Made by a program: the position numbers and the translations under genes. DNA of 64,000 nucleotides, taken from NCBI RefSeq assembly GCF_019278565.1, contig NZ_CP058988.1, positions 3,720,001 through 3,784,000 of the forward strand, written 5' to 3'. How positions within the stretch are numbered: position 1 is the stretch's first letter; each line of letters begins with the position of its first letter. The notes under the pieces are model-generated. The model worked only from the letters and a program-made list of their open reading frames with translations. It did no database searches and was not told the DNA's origin. This DNA is from Cellulophaga sp. HaHa_2_95 (GTDB taxonomy: Bacteria; Bacteroidota; Bacteroidia; Flavobacteriales; Flavobacteriaceae). Positions 1 to 8,442 of this stretch are shown here, piece by piece.

Positions 1-28
1 TGTTTGTAGAAAAGTTTTACCCCATACT

Positions 29-1207
29 ATGCTATTTAAAAAATACATTTTAAGTTTCTTTCTTACTTTTTCCTTATTTGGATTCTCACAACCAACACTA
101 TCTCCTAAATCAAAAATTAGCATCTTAACGGTAGGAACAGCAGACGAACTTTATGCTAAATTTGGTCATAGCGCTATACGGGTTCAAGATCCTGCTTTAG
201 GGATTGATGTTGTCTACAATTACGGTCATTTTGATTTTAATACACCTAACTTTTATACTAAATTCACCCGAGGCAAATTGCTATACAGTTTAGCACGTGA
301 GTCTTTTGAAGGTTTCATTTACGGCTACCAACTAGAAAACAGATGGGTAAAAGAACAAGACTTACAACTCACTGTTCAAGAACGTAATGATTTTTTGAAA
401 TTTCTAGAAAACAATCATCTCCCAGAAAACAGGTTTTATAAATATGATTTTTTATTTGACAATTGCTCCACTAGATTACCCGATGCCTTACAAATGGTTT
501 TAGGAGATAAAATAGCTTTTGACTATACACATTTAGAAAATCAATTTACATTTAGGGAATTAATACACCAAAATTTAGATGTTAATTCCTGGTCCAATTT
601 TGGAATAGATTTAGCTCTAGGCTCTGTAATTGACCGAAAAGCCACACCATGGGAACATCAATTTTTACCTATCTATGTATTTAAACAACTTCCGAACGCT
701 ACTGTAGATGGAAAAAAATTAGTTTCAAAAGAAAGAACCTTATTAAAAGAAGTACCAAAAGAAAAAAACACCAACTTTCTTCTATCCCCACTATTATGGC
801 TTTCCATACTTAGTATATTGGTATGCCTTATCACCTTAAAGGATTACAAAGCAAAAAAAAGAGCTAGATATCTGGACTTTGTTTTGTTTTTAACCACAGG
901 ACTAGCCGGACTCTTAATTGTGTTTCTTTGGTTTGGAACAGACCACCAAGCCACCGCAAAGAATTTTAATTTCTTATGGACCTTTCCTATCAATAGCCTC
1001 ATCGCATTCTTTTTACTTAAAAAAGGAGCGCCTGCTAAATGGATTTCTATCTATATGCTATTGCTCCTTTTTTGTATTGGTATTGCCTTGATACTTTGGA
1101 TTCTTAAAGTACAAATATTCAGTATTTTGATTCTTCCAATCGTATTTGCATTAGTCCTTAGATATTCCTTTTTAATTTATTATCAAAGGTCTGCTAGAGT
1201 TCACTAA
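29..1207 (+). CDS. DUF4105 domain membrane protein
   Basis: A 392-residue envelope protein. A signal peptide ends near FGFSQ (residue 21). The N-terminal half matches the DUF4105 (Lnb-type periplasmic) family: residues about 30-75 carry TVGTADELYAKFGHSAIRV and a YNYGHFDF motif, and a conserved DNCSTR lies near 147. The C-terminal third (about 250-385) holds five hydrophobic segments, so the soluble domain is anchored to the inner membrane. Conserved His and Cys residues suggest a hydrolase-like fold, but no reaction is established for flavobacterial members. The stop codon overlaps a promoter element for the next gene. Family call is confident; function is not. Confidence 0.85.
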   Translation: MLFKKYILSFFLTFSLFGFSQPTLSPKSKISILTVGTADELYAKFGHSAIRVQDPALGIDVVYNYGHFDFNTPNFYTKFTRGKLLYSLARESFEGFIYGYQLENRWVKEQDLQLTVQERNDFLKFLENNHLPENRFYKYDFLFDNCSTRLPDALQMVLGDKIAFDYTHLENQFTFRELIHQNLDVNSWSNFGIDLALGSVIDRKATPWEHQFLPIYVFKQLPNATVDGKKLVSKERTLLKEVPKEKNTNFLLSPLLWLSILSILVCLITLKDYKAKKRARYLDFVLFLTTGLAGLLIVFLWFGTDHQATAKNFNFLWTFPINSLIAFFLLKKGAPAKWISIYMLLLLFCIGIALILWILKVQIFSILILPIVFALVLRYSFLIYYQRSARVH

Positions 1208-1212
1208 CTTTG
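1205..1212 (+). promoter_or_regulatory. TAnnTTTG promoter element before ABC-F gene
   Basis: TAACTTTG matches the bacteroidete -7 consensus TAnnTTTG. It overlaps the stop codon of the DUF4105 gene and lies 22 nt before the ABC-F ATG, so a short leader is expected. No clear TTG -33 element is seen at the usual spacing, so this rests on one element. Confidence 0.4.
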
Positions 1213-1234
1213 CCAGCTCTAATACATAAATTAC

Positions 1235-3109
1235 ATGAATCTATTATCAGTAGAAAATATTGCAAAAGCCTATGGCGAACATGTTTTATTTTCTGATATC
1301 TCTTTTGGAATAAACAAAGACCAAAAAATAGCGTTGATCGCAAAAAACGGAAGTGGAAAAACATCCATATTAAATATATTATCAGGATTAGACACTCCGG
1401 ATTCTGGCCAAGTAAATTACCGAAAGGGAATTAGAGTTTCTTTCTTAGATCAAGAACCTAATTTAGATCCAAAATTAACCATTGAAGAGACTATCTTTGC
1501 CTCAGATAATGAAATATTAAAGGTCATTAGAGCTTACGAACATGCATTGGAAAACCCAGAAGAAGCAGACGCATATCAAACAGCCTTTGAGGGGATGGAG
1601 CGCTTTCAGGCTTGGGATTTTGAAACTCAATACAAACAAATTTTATCCAAGCTTAATCTTAACGATATTCACCTTAAAGTAGAGATACTTTCTGGAGGAC
1701 AAAAAAAGCGTTTAGCCTTAGCAAATGCATTGATCAATAAACCAGACTTATTGGTACTTGATGAACCTACCAACCATTTAGATTTAGAAATGATTGAATG
1801 GTTAGAGCAGTATTTTGCTAAGGAAAACATGACCTTATTCATGGTTACGCATGATCGTTACTTCCTTGAACGTGTTTGTAATGAAATTATAGAACTAGAT
1901 GAAGGTGTTATGTATCCTTATAAAGGAAACTACTCTTATTATCTAGAAAAGAAAGAGAATAGACTAGAGCAAGAGGCTACAGAACAACATAAATCTAAAC
2001 TTTTATTTAAAAAAGAATTAGATTGGATGCGCAGACAGCCAAAAGCTAGAACGACAAAGTCCAAATCTAGACAAGATGATTTTTACGAAATAAAAGAAAA
2101 GGCTAGTAAACGTAGAAATGAAAATGAGGTAGAGCTTGAAATTAATATGGCGCGTATGGGAAGTAAGATTCTTGAGCTACATAAAGTTTCTAAATCATAC
2201 CCAGGAAAGCCTATCTTAGATAAGTTTGAATACAACTTTCTTCGTGGAGAACGTCTTGGAATTATCGGTAAAAATGGCGCAGGAAAATCTACTTTTTTAA
2301 ATATTCTAAGTGGTAATGATGAACCTGATAGCGGAAAAGTTATCGTTGGAGAGACCATTAAGTTTGGATATTACACGCAAAAAGGAATAAATATTAAAGA
2401 GGGCCAAAAGGTAATTGATGTTATTCGGGAATTTGGGGATTACATTCCACTAGCCAAAGGAAGACAAATATCTGCACAGCAATTATTAGAACGCTTTTTA
2501 TTTGACCGTAAAAAACAATATGATTTTGTAGATAAATTAAGTGGTGGCGAGCGTAAGCGTTTGTACCTATGTACCATTTTAATTCAGAATCCTAACTTTT
2601 TAATTTTAGATGAGCCTACTAACGATTTAGATATTGTCACCCTGAATGTTCTAGAAAGTTTTTTAATGGATTTCCCAGGTTGCTTATTGGTTGTTTCACA
2701 CGACAGGTATTTTATGGATAAAATTGTAGACCACCTGTTTGTTTTTAGAGGCGATGCTGTTGTTGAAGATTTCCCAGGTAATTATTCAGATTTCAGATCT
2801 TATGAGGATAGTGCTGTATTAGAAAGCAGAGCTGCTAAAAAAGAAAATACACCCGCGGAAGTAGATAAAGGAAGTAAGAAAAAAGAAGAGAAAAAGAAAC
2901 TTACGTTCAATGAGCAAAAAGAGTTCACAAATATAGAACGAGAGATAAAAAAACTAGAAGCTAAAAAAGAAGCTACGCAACAAAAGTTTGCAGATGCCTC
3001 TCTAAGTGGTGAAGAAATAGATAAATTATCTATAACGCTTAAAGAAATTGAAACTGCTATAGAAGAAAAAACGGAACGTTGGTTTGAACTTTCTGCCCTT
3101 ATAGAATAA
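1235..3109 (+). CDS. ABC-F family ATPase (Uup-like)
   Basis: A 624-residue soluble protein with two ABC ATPase domains and no membrane segments, the ABC-F architecture. NBD1 has AKNGSGKT as Walker A (first Gly replaced by Ala), LSGGQKKR and LDEPTNHLD. NBD2 has GKNGAGKS, LSGGERKR and LDEPTNDLD. A charged linker joins them and a Lys/Glu-rich coiled coil (about 545-620) ends the protein, as in Uup. ABC-F proteins act on the ribosome (translation or antibiotic protection); Uup is also linked to DNA or ribosome intermediates. The next gene starts 5 nt downstream, so the two are probably co-transcribed. Subfamily assignment is inference from the C-terminal coiled coil. Confidence 0.9.
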   Translation: MNLLSVENIAKAYGEHVLFSDISFGINKDQKIALIAKNGSGKTSILNILSGLDTPDSGQVNYRKGIRVSFLDQEPNLDPKLTIEETIFASDNEILKVIRAYEHALENPEEADAYQTAFEGMERFQAWDFETQYKQILSKLNLNDIHLKVEILSGGQKKRLALANALINKPDLLVLDEPTNHLDLEMIEWLEQYFAKENMTLFMVTHDRYFLERVCNEIIELDEGVMYPYKGNYSYYLEKKENRLEQEATEQHKSKLLFKKELDWMRRQPKARTTKSKSRQDDFYEIKEKASKRRNENEVELEINMARMGSKILELHKVSKSYPGKPILDKFEYNFLRGERLGIIGKNGAGKSTFLNILSGNDEPDSGKVIVGETIKFGYYTQKGINIKEGQKVIDVIREFGDYIPLAKGRQISAQQLLERFLFDRKKQYDFVDKLSGGERKRLYLCTILIQNPNFLILDEPTNDLDIVTLNVLESFLMDFPGCLLVVSHDRYFMDKIVDHLFVFRGDAVVEDFPGNYSDFRSYEDSAVLESRAAKKENTPAEVDKGSKKKEEKKKLTFNEQKEFTNIEREIKKLEAKKEATQQKFADASLSGEEIDKLSITLKEIETAIEEKTERWFELSALIE

Positions 3110-3114
3110 AGCAC

Positions 3115-3603
3115 ATGTATTGGCTTAGGTATTTATTTTTTTTATTCTCATCTACAAATCAGCATGGTGTACACTCCCCTTTTGTGTATACTTTGGTGAC
3201 CAAAGGTTTGTATAAAAAAGATAAGTACAGCTCTATAAAATCTTTAAACACCGCTTTAAAACTATTAGATTATTTTAAAATTTCTAAGATAAATCTTAAG
3301 GATCAGAACGATACTTTAAAGGCACTGATAACTGAAAAATTTCCGAATATTCGTCAAGATAATAATTCCGAATCCTTCATCTATTTAGACAACCTTTCTA
3401 ACGAAAATGTACTATTTCTTAAAGAATTTGAGGGATTCCACAATGATACCCTGATTTATATCAATGCCATCCACAAGAATTATTCTAACTGGAACACCCT
3501 AATTAATCTCGAAAAAATCAAAGTAAGTATTGATACTTTTCATGGAGGAATTCTATTTTTTAGGAGAGAGCAAGTAAAGGAACATTTTAAGATTAGGATA
3601 TAA
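3115..3603 (+). CDS. Shortened methyltransferase-like protein lacking the SAM core
   Basis: A 162-residue protein. The first 35 residues (STNQHGVHSPFVYTLVTKG) and the last 30 (VSIDTFHGGILFFRREQVKE) resemble the two ends of a flavobacterial class I SAM-dependent methyltransferase family known to me as roughly 230-260 residues. The middle is much shorter and no glycine-rich SAM-binding motif (ExGxxxG) is visible. Either an in-frame deletion has removed the catalytic core, or this is a divergent non-catalytic relative. The reading frame is intact and starts 5 nt after the ABC-F stop. The family comparison is from memory and needs an alignment. Confidence 0.6.
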   Translation: MYWLRYLFFLFSSTNQHGVHSPFVYTLVTKGLYKKDKYSSIKSLNTALKLLDYFKISKINLKDQNDTLKALITEKFPNIRQDNNSESFIYLDNLSNENVLFLKEFEGFHNDTLIYINAIHKNYSNWNTLINLEKIKVSIDTFHGGILFFRREQVKEHFKIRI

Positions 3604-3634
3604 TCCAGTAATTTTAGACTAAATACGATCAAAA

Positions 3635-3760
3635 ATGAACTACAACCTTTACATACTATTTGTCGTCTTTGCTGTAATTTTCGTTATGAATCTTCTCAAG
3701 AATAAGAAAAGAACCAAAGAACGAAAAGGTCGCAGATTTATGGATCGCAATAAGCGCTAA
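3635..3760 (+). CDS. Basic 41-residue membrane micro-protein
   Basis: An ATG ORF of 41 codons. It has one hydrophobic segment (residues 5-21, LYILFVVFAVIFVMNLL) followed by a strongly basic tail (KNKKRTKERKGRRF to RNKR). It lies 31 nt after the previous stop and 32 nt before the adenosyltransferase, in the same direction, so it may be an operon member. Such single-helix basic peptides are often missed by gene finders. I do not recognise a family and offer no function; coding is supported only by composition and context. Confidence 0.45.
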   Translation: MNYNLYILFVVFAVIFVMNLLKNKKRTKERKGRRFMDRNKR

Positions 3761-3792
3761 GCATACCATTAAATTATTTTAAAAAATAGCTC

Positions 3793-4365
3793 ATGAAAAT
3801 TTATACAAAAACTGGCGACAAAGGAACTACAGCACTTTTTGGAGGAACTCGAGTAGCTAAACACCATATTAGAATTGAAAGTTACGGTACCGTGGATGAG
3901 TTGAATGCATGGATTGGCATGATAAGAGATCAAGAAATAGATCAGCATTCTAAAGACATCCTTACGCATATTCAGCATAAATTGTTTATTGTAGGTGCTG
4001 TTTTAGCGACAGATCCAGAGAAAGCGGTTTTAAAAAACGGAAAAGAACGCTTAAATATTGATAAAATCAGTAATGATGATCTTTTGCTGCTAGAACATGA
4101 AATGGATACCATCGAAGCTAAGCTTCCGCAAATGACACATTTTATTTTACCCGGCGGCCACACCACGGTGTCATACTGTCATATTGCCAGAACTGTATGC
4201 CGTAGAGCAGAACGTATTGCGTCACATTTAAATGATACTGAACCTTTTGAACCAAATGTCTTGCGGTATCTAAATAGACTATCAGATTATCTTTTTATGT
4301 TGGGTCGGGGTTTAGCTGCACATTTAAACGTTGAAGAAATAAAATGGATTCCAGAAAAAAAATAA
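3793..4365 (+). CDS. Cob(I)yrinic acid a,c-diamide adenosyltransferase, PduO type
   Basis: A 190-residue ATP:cob(I)alamin adenosyltransferase that makes adenosylcobalamin. The PduO-type ATP-binding N-terminus is clear (KIYTKTGDKGTTALFGG, then SYGTVDELNAWIG). The C-terminal active-site helices carry RTVCRRAER (about 133-141) and RYLNRLSDYLFMLGR. Length is normal. The partner pathway is suggested by meaB at 18 kb: adenosylcobalamin is the cofactor of methylmalonyl-CoA mutase, which MeaB protects. No cobalamin biosynthesis genes are nearby, in keeping with salvage. Confidence 0.93.
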   Translation: MKIYTKTGDKGTTALFGGTRVAKHHIRIESYGTVDELNAWIGMIRDQEIDQHSKDILTHIQHKLFIVGAVLATDPEKAVLKNGKERLNIDKISNDDLLLLEHEMDTIEAKLPQMTHFILPGGHTTVSYCHIARTVCRRAERIASHLNDTEPFEPNVLRYLNRLSDYLFMLGRGLAAHLNVEEIKWIPEKK

Positions 4366-4436
4366 AAGTAACAAATTGTTAATCAGTAGAATAACAATAT
4401 ATCGCAAAAATAATTTATTAATAACTATCAAAAAAC

Positions 4437-4466
4437 TTGGATATATCATTTTAAAATTTATTTTTG
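4437..4466 (+). promoter_or_regulatory. Bacteroidete promoter TTG-N19-TAnnTTTG
   Basis: TTG at 4437-4439, a 19-nt spacer, then TATTTTTG at 4459-4466: a complete -33/-7 promoter of the Bacteroidetes primary sigma type. Transcription should start near 4472, about 22 nt before the ATG at 4494. It therefore rules out the upstream in-frame start at 4464, which lies inside the promoter. Confidence 0.75.
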
Positions 4467-4493
4467 CAAAAAATTAAAATTAATACCACTAAC

Positions 4494-4718
4494 ATGTATT
4501 GGACTTTAGAATTAGCATCTTACTTGAGTGATGCACCTTGGCCAGCTACCAAAGACGAATTGATCGATTACGCAATTAGAACCGGAGCTCCACTAGAGGT
4601 TGTAGAAAATCTACAGTCTATGGAAGAAGAAGGCGGTGAAATTTACGAATCTATCGAAGAAATTTGGCCAGACTACCCAACGGAAGAAGATTACCTCTGG
4701 AACGAGGACGAATATTAA
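4494..4718 (+). CDS. DUF2795 domain protein
   Basis: A 74-residue acidic soluble protein starting MYWTLELASYLSDAPWPATK. The L-x-D-x-P-(W/F)-P-A-x-K-x-E-L/D-Y-A pattern marks DUF2795, a small domain widespread in Bacteroidota and actinobacteria with no established biochemical role. The acidic C-terminus (WPDYPTEEDYLWNEDEY) is typical of flavobacterial members. The start is set by the promoter just upstream. It is monocistronic, with its own promoter and terminator, which suggests strong independent expression. Confidence 0.88.
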   Translation: MYWTLELASYLSDAPWPATKDELIDYAIRTGAPLEVVENLQSMEEEGGEIYESIEEIWPDYPTEEDYLWNEDEY

Positions 4719-4737
4719 AATATTAACGTAATAACAT

Positions 4738-4768
4738 TAAAAAAGTCTCATTTGAGGCTTTTTTTTTA
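4738..4768 (+). terminator. Rho-independent terminator after DUF2795 gene
   Basis: AAAAAGTCTC, an ATTT loop, GAGGC and a run of nine T form a stem-loop with one G-T pair and a U-tract, 20 nt after the DUF2795 stop. Confidence 0.8.
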
Positions 4769-4847
4769 CTTAATTTTGAACTTGAGTGACAGCATTACTG
4801 ATAATGTTGTTGATTATAGTTCATTCTGTCATGTTATTCCGCTAAAA

Positions 4848-4855
4848 TACCTTTG
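4848..4855 (+). promoter_or_regulatory. TAnnTTTG promoter element before secA
   Basis: TACCTTTG matches the -7 consensus, 40 nt upstream of the secA ATG. A good TTG is not seen at 17-23 nt upstream, so confidence is moderate. SecA levels are secretion-controlled in some bacteria, but no regulatory leader is recognised here. Confidence 0.45.
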
Positions 4856-4894
4856 GTATGGTTATAGCATAGATTAAAAAAAATAATTTACCGT

Positions 4895-7800
4895 ATGAGT
4901 TTTTTAAATTCTGTTTTAAAAGTTTTTGTAGGCGATAAGGCTAAGAAAGATGTCAAAGAGCTACAACCTATCATAGATAAGATTCATTCTTTCGAAAAAG
5001 AACTTGCTAATCTAAGCAATGATGAAATTCGAAATAAAACACTTTCTTTCAAAGCACAGCTTAAAAATGACACACAAGTCATTAATGATAGAATACAAGC
5101 CCTTGAGGTTGAAGTAAAAAACTCAAAGGATATTGATAAGAACGAAGATATTTATGCAGAAATAGATGGACTCAAAAAAGAAGCCTACGAAATTTCTGAA
5201 AAAACATTAAAATCAATTTTACCAGAAGCTTTTGCTGTGGTAAAGGAAACTTCTAAGCGTTTTGCGAATAATACTACCATAGAGGTTACTGCTTCTGAAT
5301 ATGACCGGCAACTTTCTGGAACTAAAGAATATGTTTCTTTAGAAGGCGACAAGGCTATCTGGCAGAATTCTTGGAACGCTGCAGGTAAAGAGGTTACCTG
5401 GGACATGGTACATTATGATGTACAACTTATTGGAGGTATTGCTTTACATGAAGGTAAAATTGCAGAAATGCATACGGGTGAAGGTAAAACCTTAGTGGCT
5501 ACTTTACCATTATACTTAAATGCCTTAACAGGTAACGGAGTACACCTAGTAACCGTAAATGATTATTTAGCCAAGCGTGATAGCGCGTGGATGGCTCCTA
5601 TTTTTCAATTTCATGGTATTACCATAGAATGTATTGATAACCACCAGCCAAATTCTGACGGAAGACGCGCTGCTTATAATGCCGATATTACGTATGGTAC
5701 AAACAATGAATTTGGATTTGACTACCTAAGAGATAACATGGCACATACGCCAAGTGATTTGGTGCAACGTCCTCATAATTTTGCTATTGTTGATGAGGTC
5801 GATTCTGTTTTGGTAGATGATGCGCGTACACCATTAATTATTTCTGGCCCTGTACCCAAAGGAGATATTCAAGAATTTGATCAATTAAAACCTAAAGTAA
5901 ATGATATTGTTTCTTTACAAAAGCACTATTTAACGGGCGTTTTAGCAGAAGCAAAAAAATTAATAGCCTCAGGTGATACTAAAGAGGGTGGTTTCCAATT
6001 ATTAAGAGTACACCGTGGTCTACCAAAAAATAAAGCATTAATCAAATTCTTAAGTGAAGAAGGCGTAAAGCAATTACTTCAAAAAACTGAGAATTATTAC
6101 ATGCAAGATAACAATCGTGAGATGCCTAAGGTTGATGAAGAGCTATGGTTTGTTATTGACGAAAAAAATAATCAGATAGAGCTTACTGAAAAAGGGGTAG
6201 AACACATTTCTGGTGAACAAGATCCTACCTTCTTCTTAATGCCAGATATAGGCGGAGAAATTGCTAAAATTGAAAATCAGCATCTGGATGTTGAAAAAGA
6301 AGCAGAGCTTAAAGAAGAACTTTTCAAAGAATTTGGCGTTAAAAGTGAACGTATACATACTTTAAATCAATTATTAAAAGCCTATACTCTTTTTGAAAAA
6401 GATGTAGAATATGTAGTAATGGAGAATAAGGTAATGATTGTCGATGAACAAACAGGTCGTATCATGGACGGTCGTCGTTATTCAGACGGTTTACACCAAG
6501 CAATTGAAGCTAAAGAGAATGTAAAAATTGAAGCCGCAACGCAAACCTTTGCTACGGTGACTTTACAAAACTACTTTAGAATGTATAATAAGCTTGCTGG
6601 TATGACAGGTACCGCTATTACAGAAGCAGGAGAATTTTGGGAAATCTACAAACTAGATGTTATGGAGATCCCTACCAACAGACCTATTGCTAGAGATGAC
6701 AGAAACGATTTGATTTATAAAACAAAACGTGAAAAATACAATGCAATAATAGACCAAGTAACAGAGCTTTCTGCTGCAGGTAGACCGGTCTTAATTGGTA
6801 CAACTTCTGTAGAAATTTCAGAACTTTTATCCCGTATGCTTAGTATTCGTAAAGTACCACACAATGTACTGAATGCGAAAATGCATAAAAAAGAGGCAGA
6901 TATTGTTGAAGAAGCTGGTAAAGCTGGTATAGTTACGATAGCAACAAACATGGCTGGTCGTGGTACCGATATTAAATTATCAGATGCTGTTAAAAAATCT
7001 GGTGGTTTAGCTATTATCGGAACAGAACGTCATGATTCACGTCGTGTAGACCGTCAGTTAAGAGGACGTTCAGGTCGTCAAGGAGATCCAGGAAGTTCTC
7101 AATTCTATGTATCTCTTGAAGATAACTTAATGCGTTTGTTTGGTTCTGATAGAGTTGCTAAAATGATGGATAGAATGGGCTTAGAAGATGGTGAAGTGAT
7201 CCAACATTCCATGATGACTAAATCAATTGAGCGTGCACAGAAAAAAGTGGAAGAGAATAACTTTGGCGTACGTAAAAGATTATTAGAATATGATGATGTA
7301 ATGAATGCTCAACGTGAGGTCGTGTACAAACGTCGTCGTCATGCGTTACAAGGAGAACGTCTAAAGGTAGATATTGCCAATATGATTTATGATACTTGTG
7401 AGGTTATTGCAGAAACCAACAAAAACGCAAGTGACTATAAGAATTTTGAATTTGAACTAATTAAATATTTCGCTATCACTTCTCCTTTAACAGAGGAAGA
7501 GTTCTCTAAGAAGAGCGTTCAGGAAATAGCTTCCTTATTATATAAAAACGCTTACCAACACTACCAAGAGAAGATGGAGCGCAGTGCCACTGTTGCTAAC
7601 AGGGTAATTAAGAATGTGTATGAAGATGAAGCTAATAAATTTGAACGTATTGTAGTTCCTTTTTCTGATGGAATTAAAACGTTTAATATTGTTACTAATT
7701 TAAAAGAAGCATATGAAAGCGAAGGGAAGCAATTAATTACAGATTTTGAAAAGAACATCACCTTAGCAATTGTTGATGATGCTTGGAAAGTTCATTTACG

Positions 7801-8257
7801 TAAAATGGATGAATTAAAACAATCTGTACAACTTGCTGTTCACGAACAAAAAGATCCGCTGCTAATTTATAAGTTTGAAGCTTTTGAATTATTTAAAGGG
7901 ATGATTGAAAAGGTAAATAAAGAAGTTGTAGCATTTTTATACAAAGGAGAAATCCCTAATGGAAATGACACAAACATTCAAGAAGCCAAGACAATTAGTG
8001 AGCCTAAAGAAAACTTAAACGTTAGTAAAGAAGAGGTTTTAAATAGCGATGAGCTTGCTGCACAAAACCGTGCTGTAGGTCAAAATCAAGGAAGCAGACC
8101 TCCCATTACAGAAACAATTACGCGTGAAGCTCCTAAAATTGGACGTAATGACCGTGTAACTATTAAAAATGTGATGTCTGGCGAGAGCAGAACTGTGAAA
8201 TTTAAACAAGCAGAACCACTTCTTTCAAAAGGAGAATGGGTGATCACAGAGCACTAA
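4895..8257 (+). CDS. secA: Preprotein translocase subunit SecA
   Basis: The 1120-residue ATPase motor that drives preproteins through SecYEG. Walker A is MHTGEGKT (about 190-197), the DEAD-like motif is DEVDSVLVDDART (about 299), and motif VI includes RQLRGRSGRQGDPG. The TNMAGRGTDI motif and the wing/scaffold regions are present. It is longer than the roughly 900-residue E. coli protein; much of the extra length is a Lys/Glu-rich stretch at about 345-460, as expected for Bacteroidota. The C-terminus has no CxCxSGKK zinc motif, also usual in this phylum. Monocistronic, with a strong terminator. Confidence 0.97.
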   Translation: MSFLNSVLKVFVGDKAKKDVKELQPIIDKIHSFEKELANLSNDEIRNKTLSFKAQLKNDTQVINDRIQALEVEVKNSKDIDKNEDIYAEIDGLKKEAYEISEKTLKSILPEAFAVVKETSKRFANNTTIEVTASEYDRQLSGTKEYVSLEGDKAIWQNSWNAAGKEVTWDMVHYDVQLIGGIALHEGKIAEMHTGEGKTLVATLPLYLNALTGNGVHLVTVNDYLAKRDSAWMAPIFQFHGITIECIDNHQPNSDGRRAAYNADITYGTNNEFGFDYLRDNMAHTPSDLVQRPHNFAIVDEVDSVLVDDARTPLIISGPVPKGDIQEFDQLKPKVNDIVSLQKHYLTGVLAEAKKLIASGDTKEGGFQLLRVHRGLPKNKALIKFLSEEGVKQLLQKTENYYMQDNNREMPKVDEELWFVIDEKNNQIELTEKGVEHISGEQDPTFFLMPDIGGEIAKIENQHLDVEKEAELKEELFKEFGVKSERIHTLNQLLKAYTLFEKDVEYVVMENKVMIVDEQTGRIMDGRRYSDGLHQAIEAKENVKIEAATQTFATVTLQNYFRMYNKLAGMTGTAITEAGEFWEIYKLDVMEIPTNRPIARDDRNDLIYKTKREKYNAIIDQVTELSAAGRPVLIGTTSVEISELLSRMLSIRKVPHNVLNAKMHKKEADIVEEAGKAGIVTIATNMAGRGTDIKLSDAVKKSGGLAIIGTERHDSRRVDRQLRGRSGRQGDPGSSQFYVSLEDNLMRLFGSDRVAKMMDRMGLEDGEVIQHSMMTKSIERAQKKVEENNFGVRKRLLEYDDVMNAQREVVYKRRRHALQGERLKVDIANMIYDTCEVIAETNKNASDYKNFEFELIKYFAITSPLTEEEFSKKSVQEIASLLYKNAYQHYQEKMERSATVANRVIKNVYEDEANKFERIVVPFSDGIKTFNIVTNLKEAYESEGKQLITDFEKNITLAIVDDAWKVHLRKMDELKQSVQLAVHEQKDPLLIYKFEAFELFKGMIEKVNKEVVAFLYKGEIPNGNDTNIQEAKTISEPKENLNVSKEEVLNSDELAAQNRAVGQNQGSRPPITETITREAPKIGRNDRVTIKNVMSGESRTVKFKQAEPLLSKGEWVITEH

Positions 8258-8278
8258 TTTTTATATAAAATATATTCT

Positions 8279-8310
8279 AAAACGACAGCCCAATAAAGCT
8301 GTCGTTTTTG
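8279..8310 (+). terminator. Rho-independent terminator after secA
   Basis: AACGACAGC (8281-8289), an 8-nt loop and GCTGTCGTT (8298-8306), followed by a T-run, form a perfect 9-bp hairpin 23 nt after the secA stop. Confidence 0.85.
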
Positions 8311-8442
8311 CTTTTATATAAATTTCATATTTAGTTTTACATAAGATTCTTTGTATTTTGATGGTATTATAGAGAAAATACTTATCTTAATGCTTGGAAA
8401 TTCCACCTGTTAAGGAAAATTATTAGCAGTAAAACTAAATAA

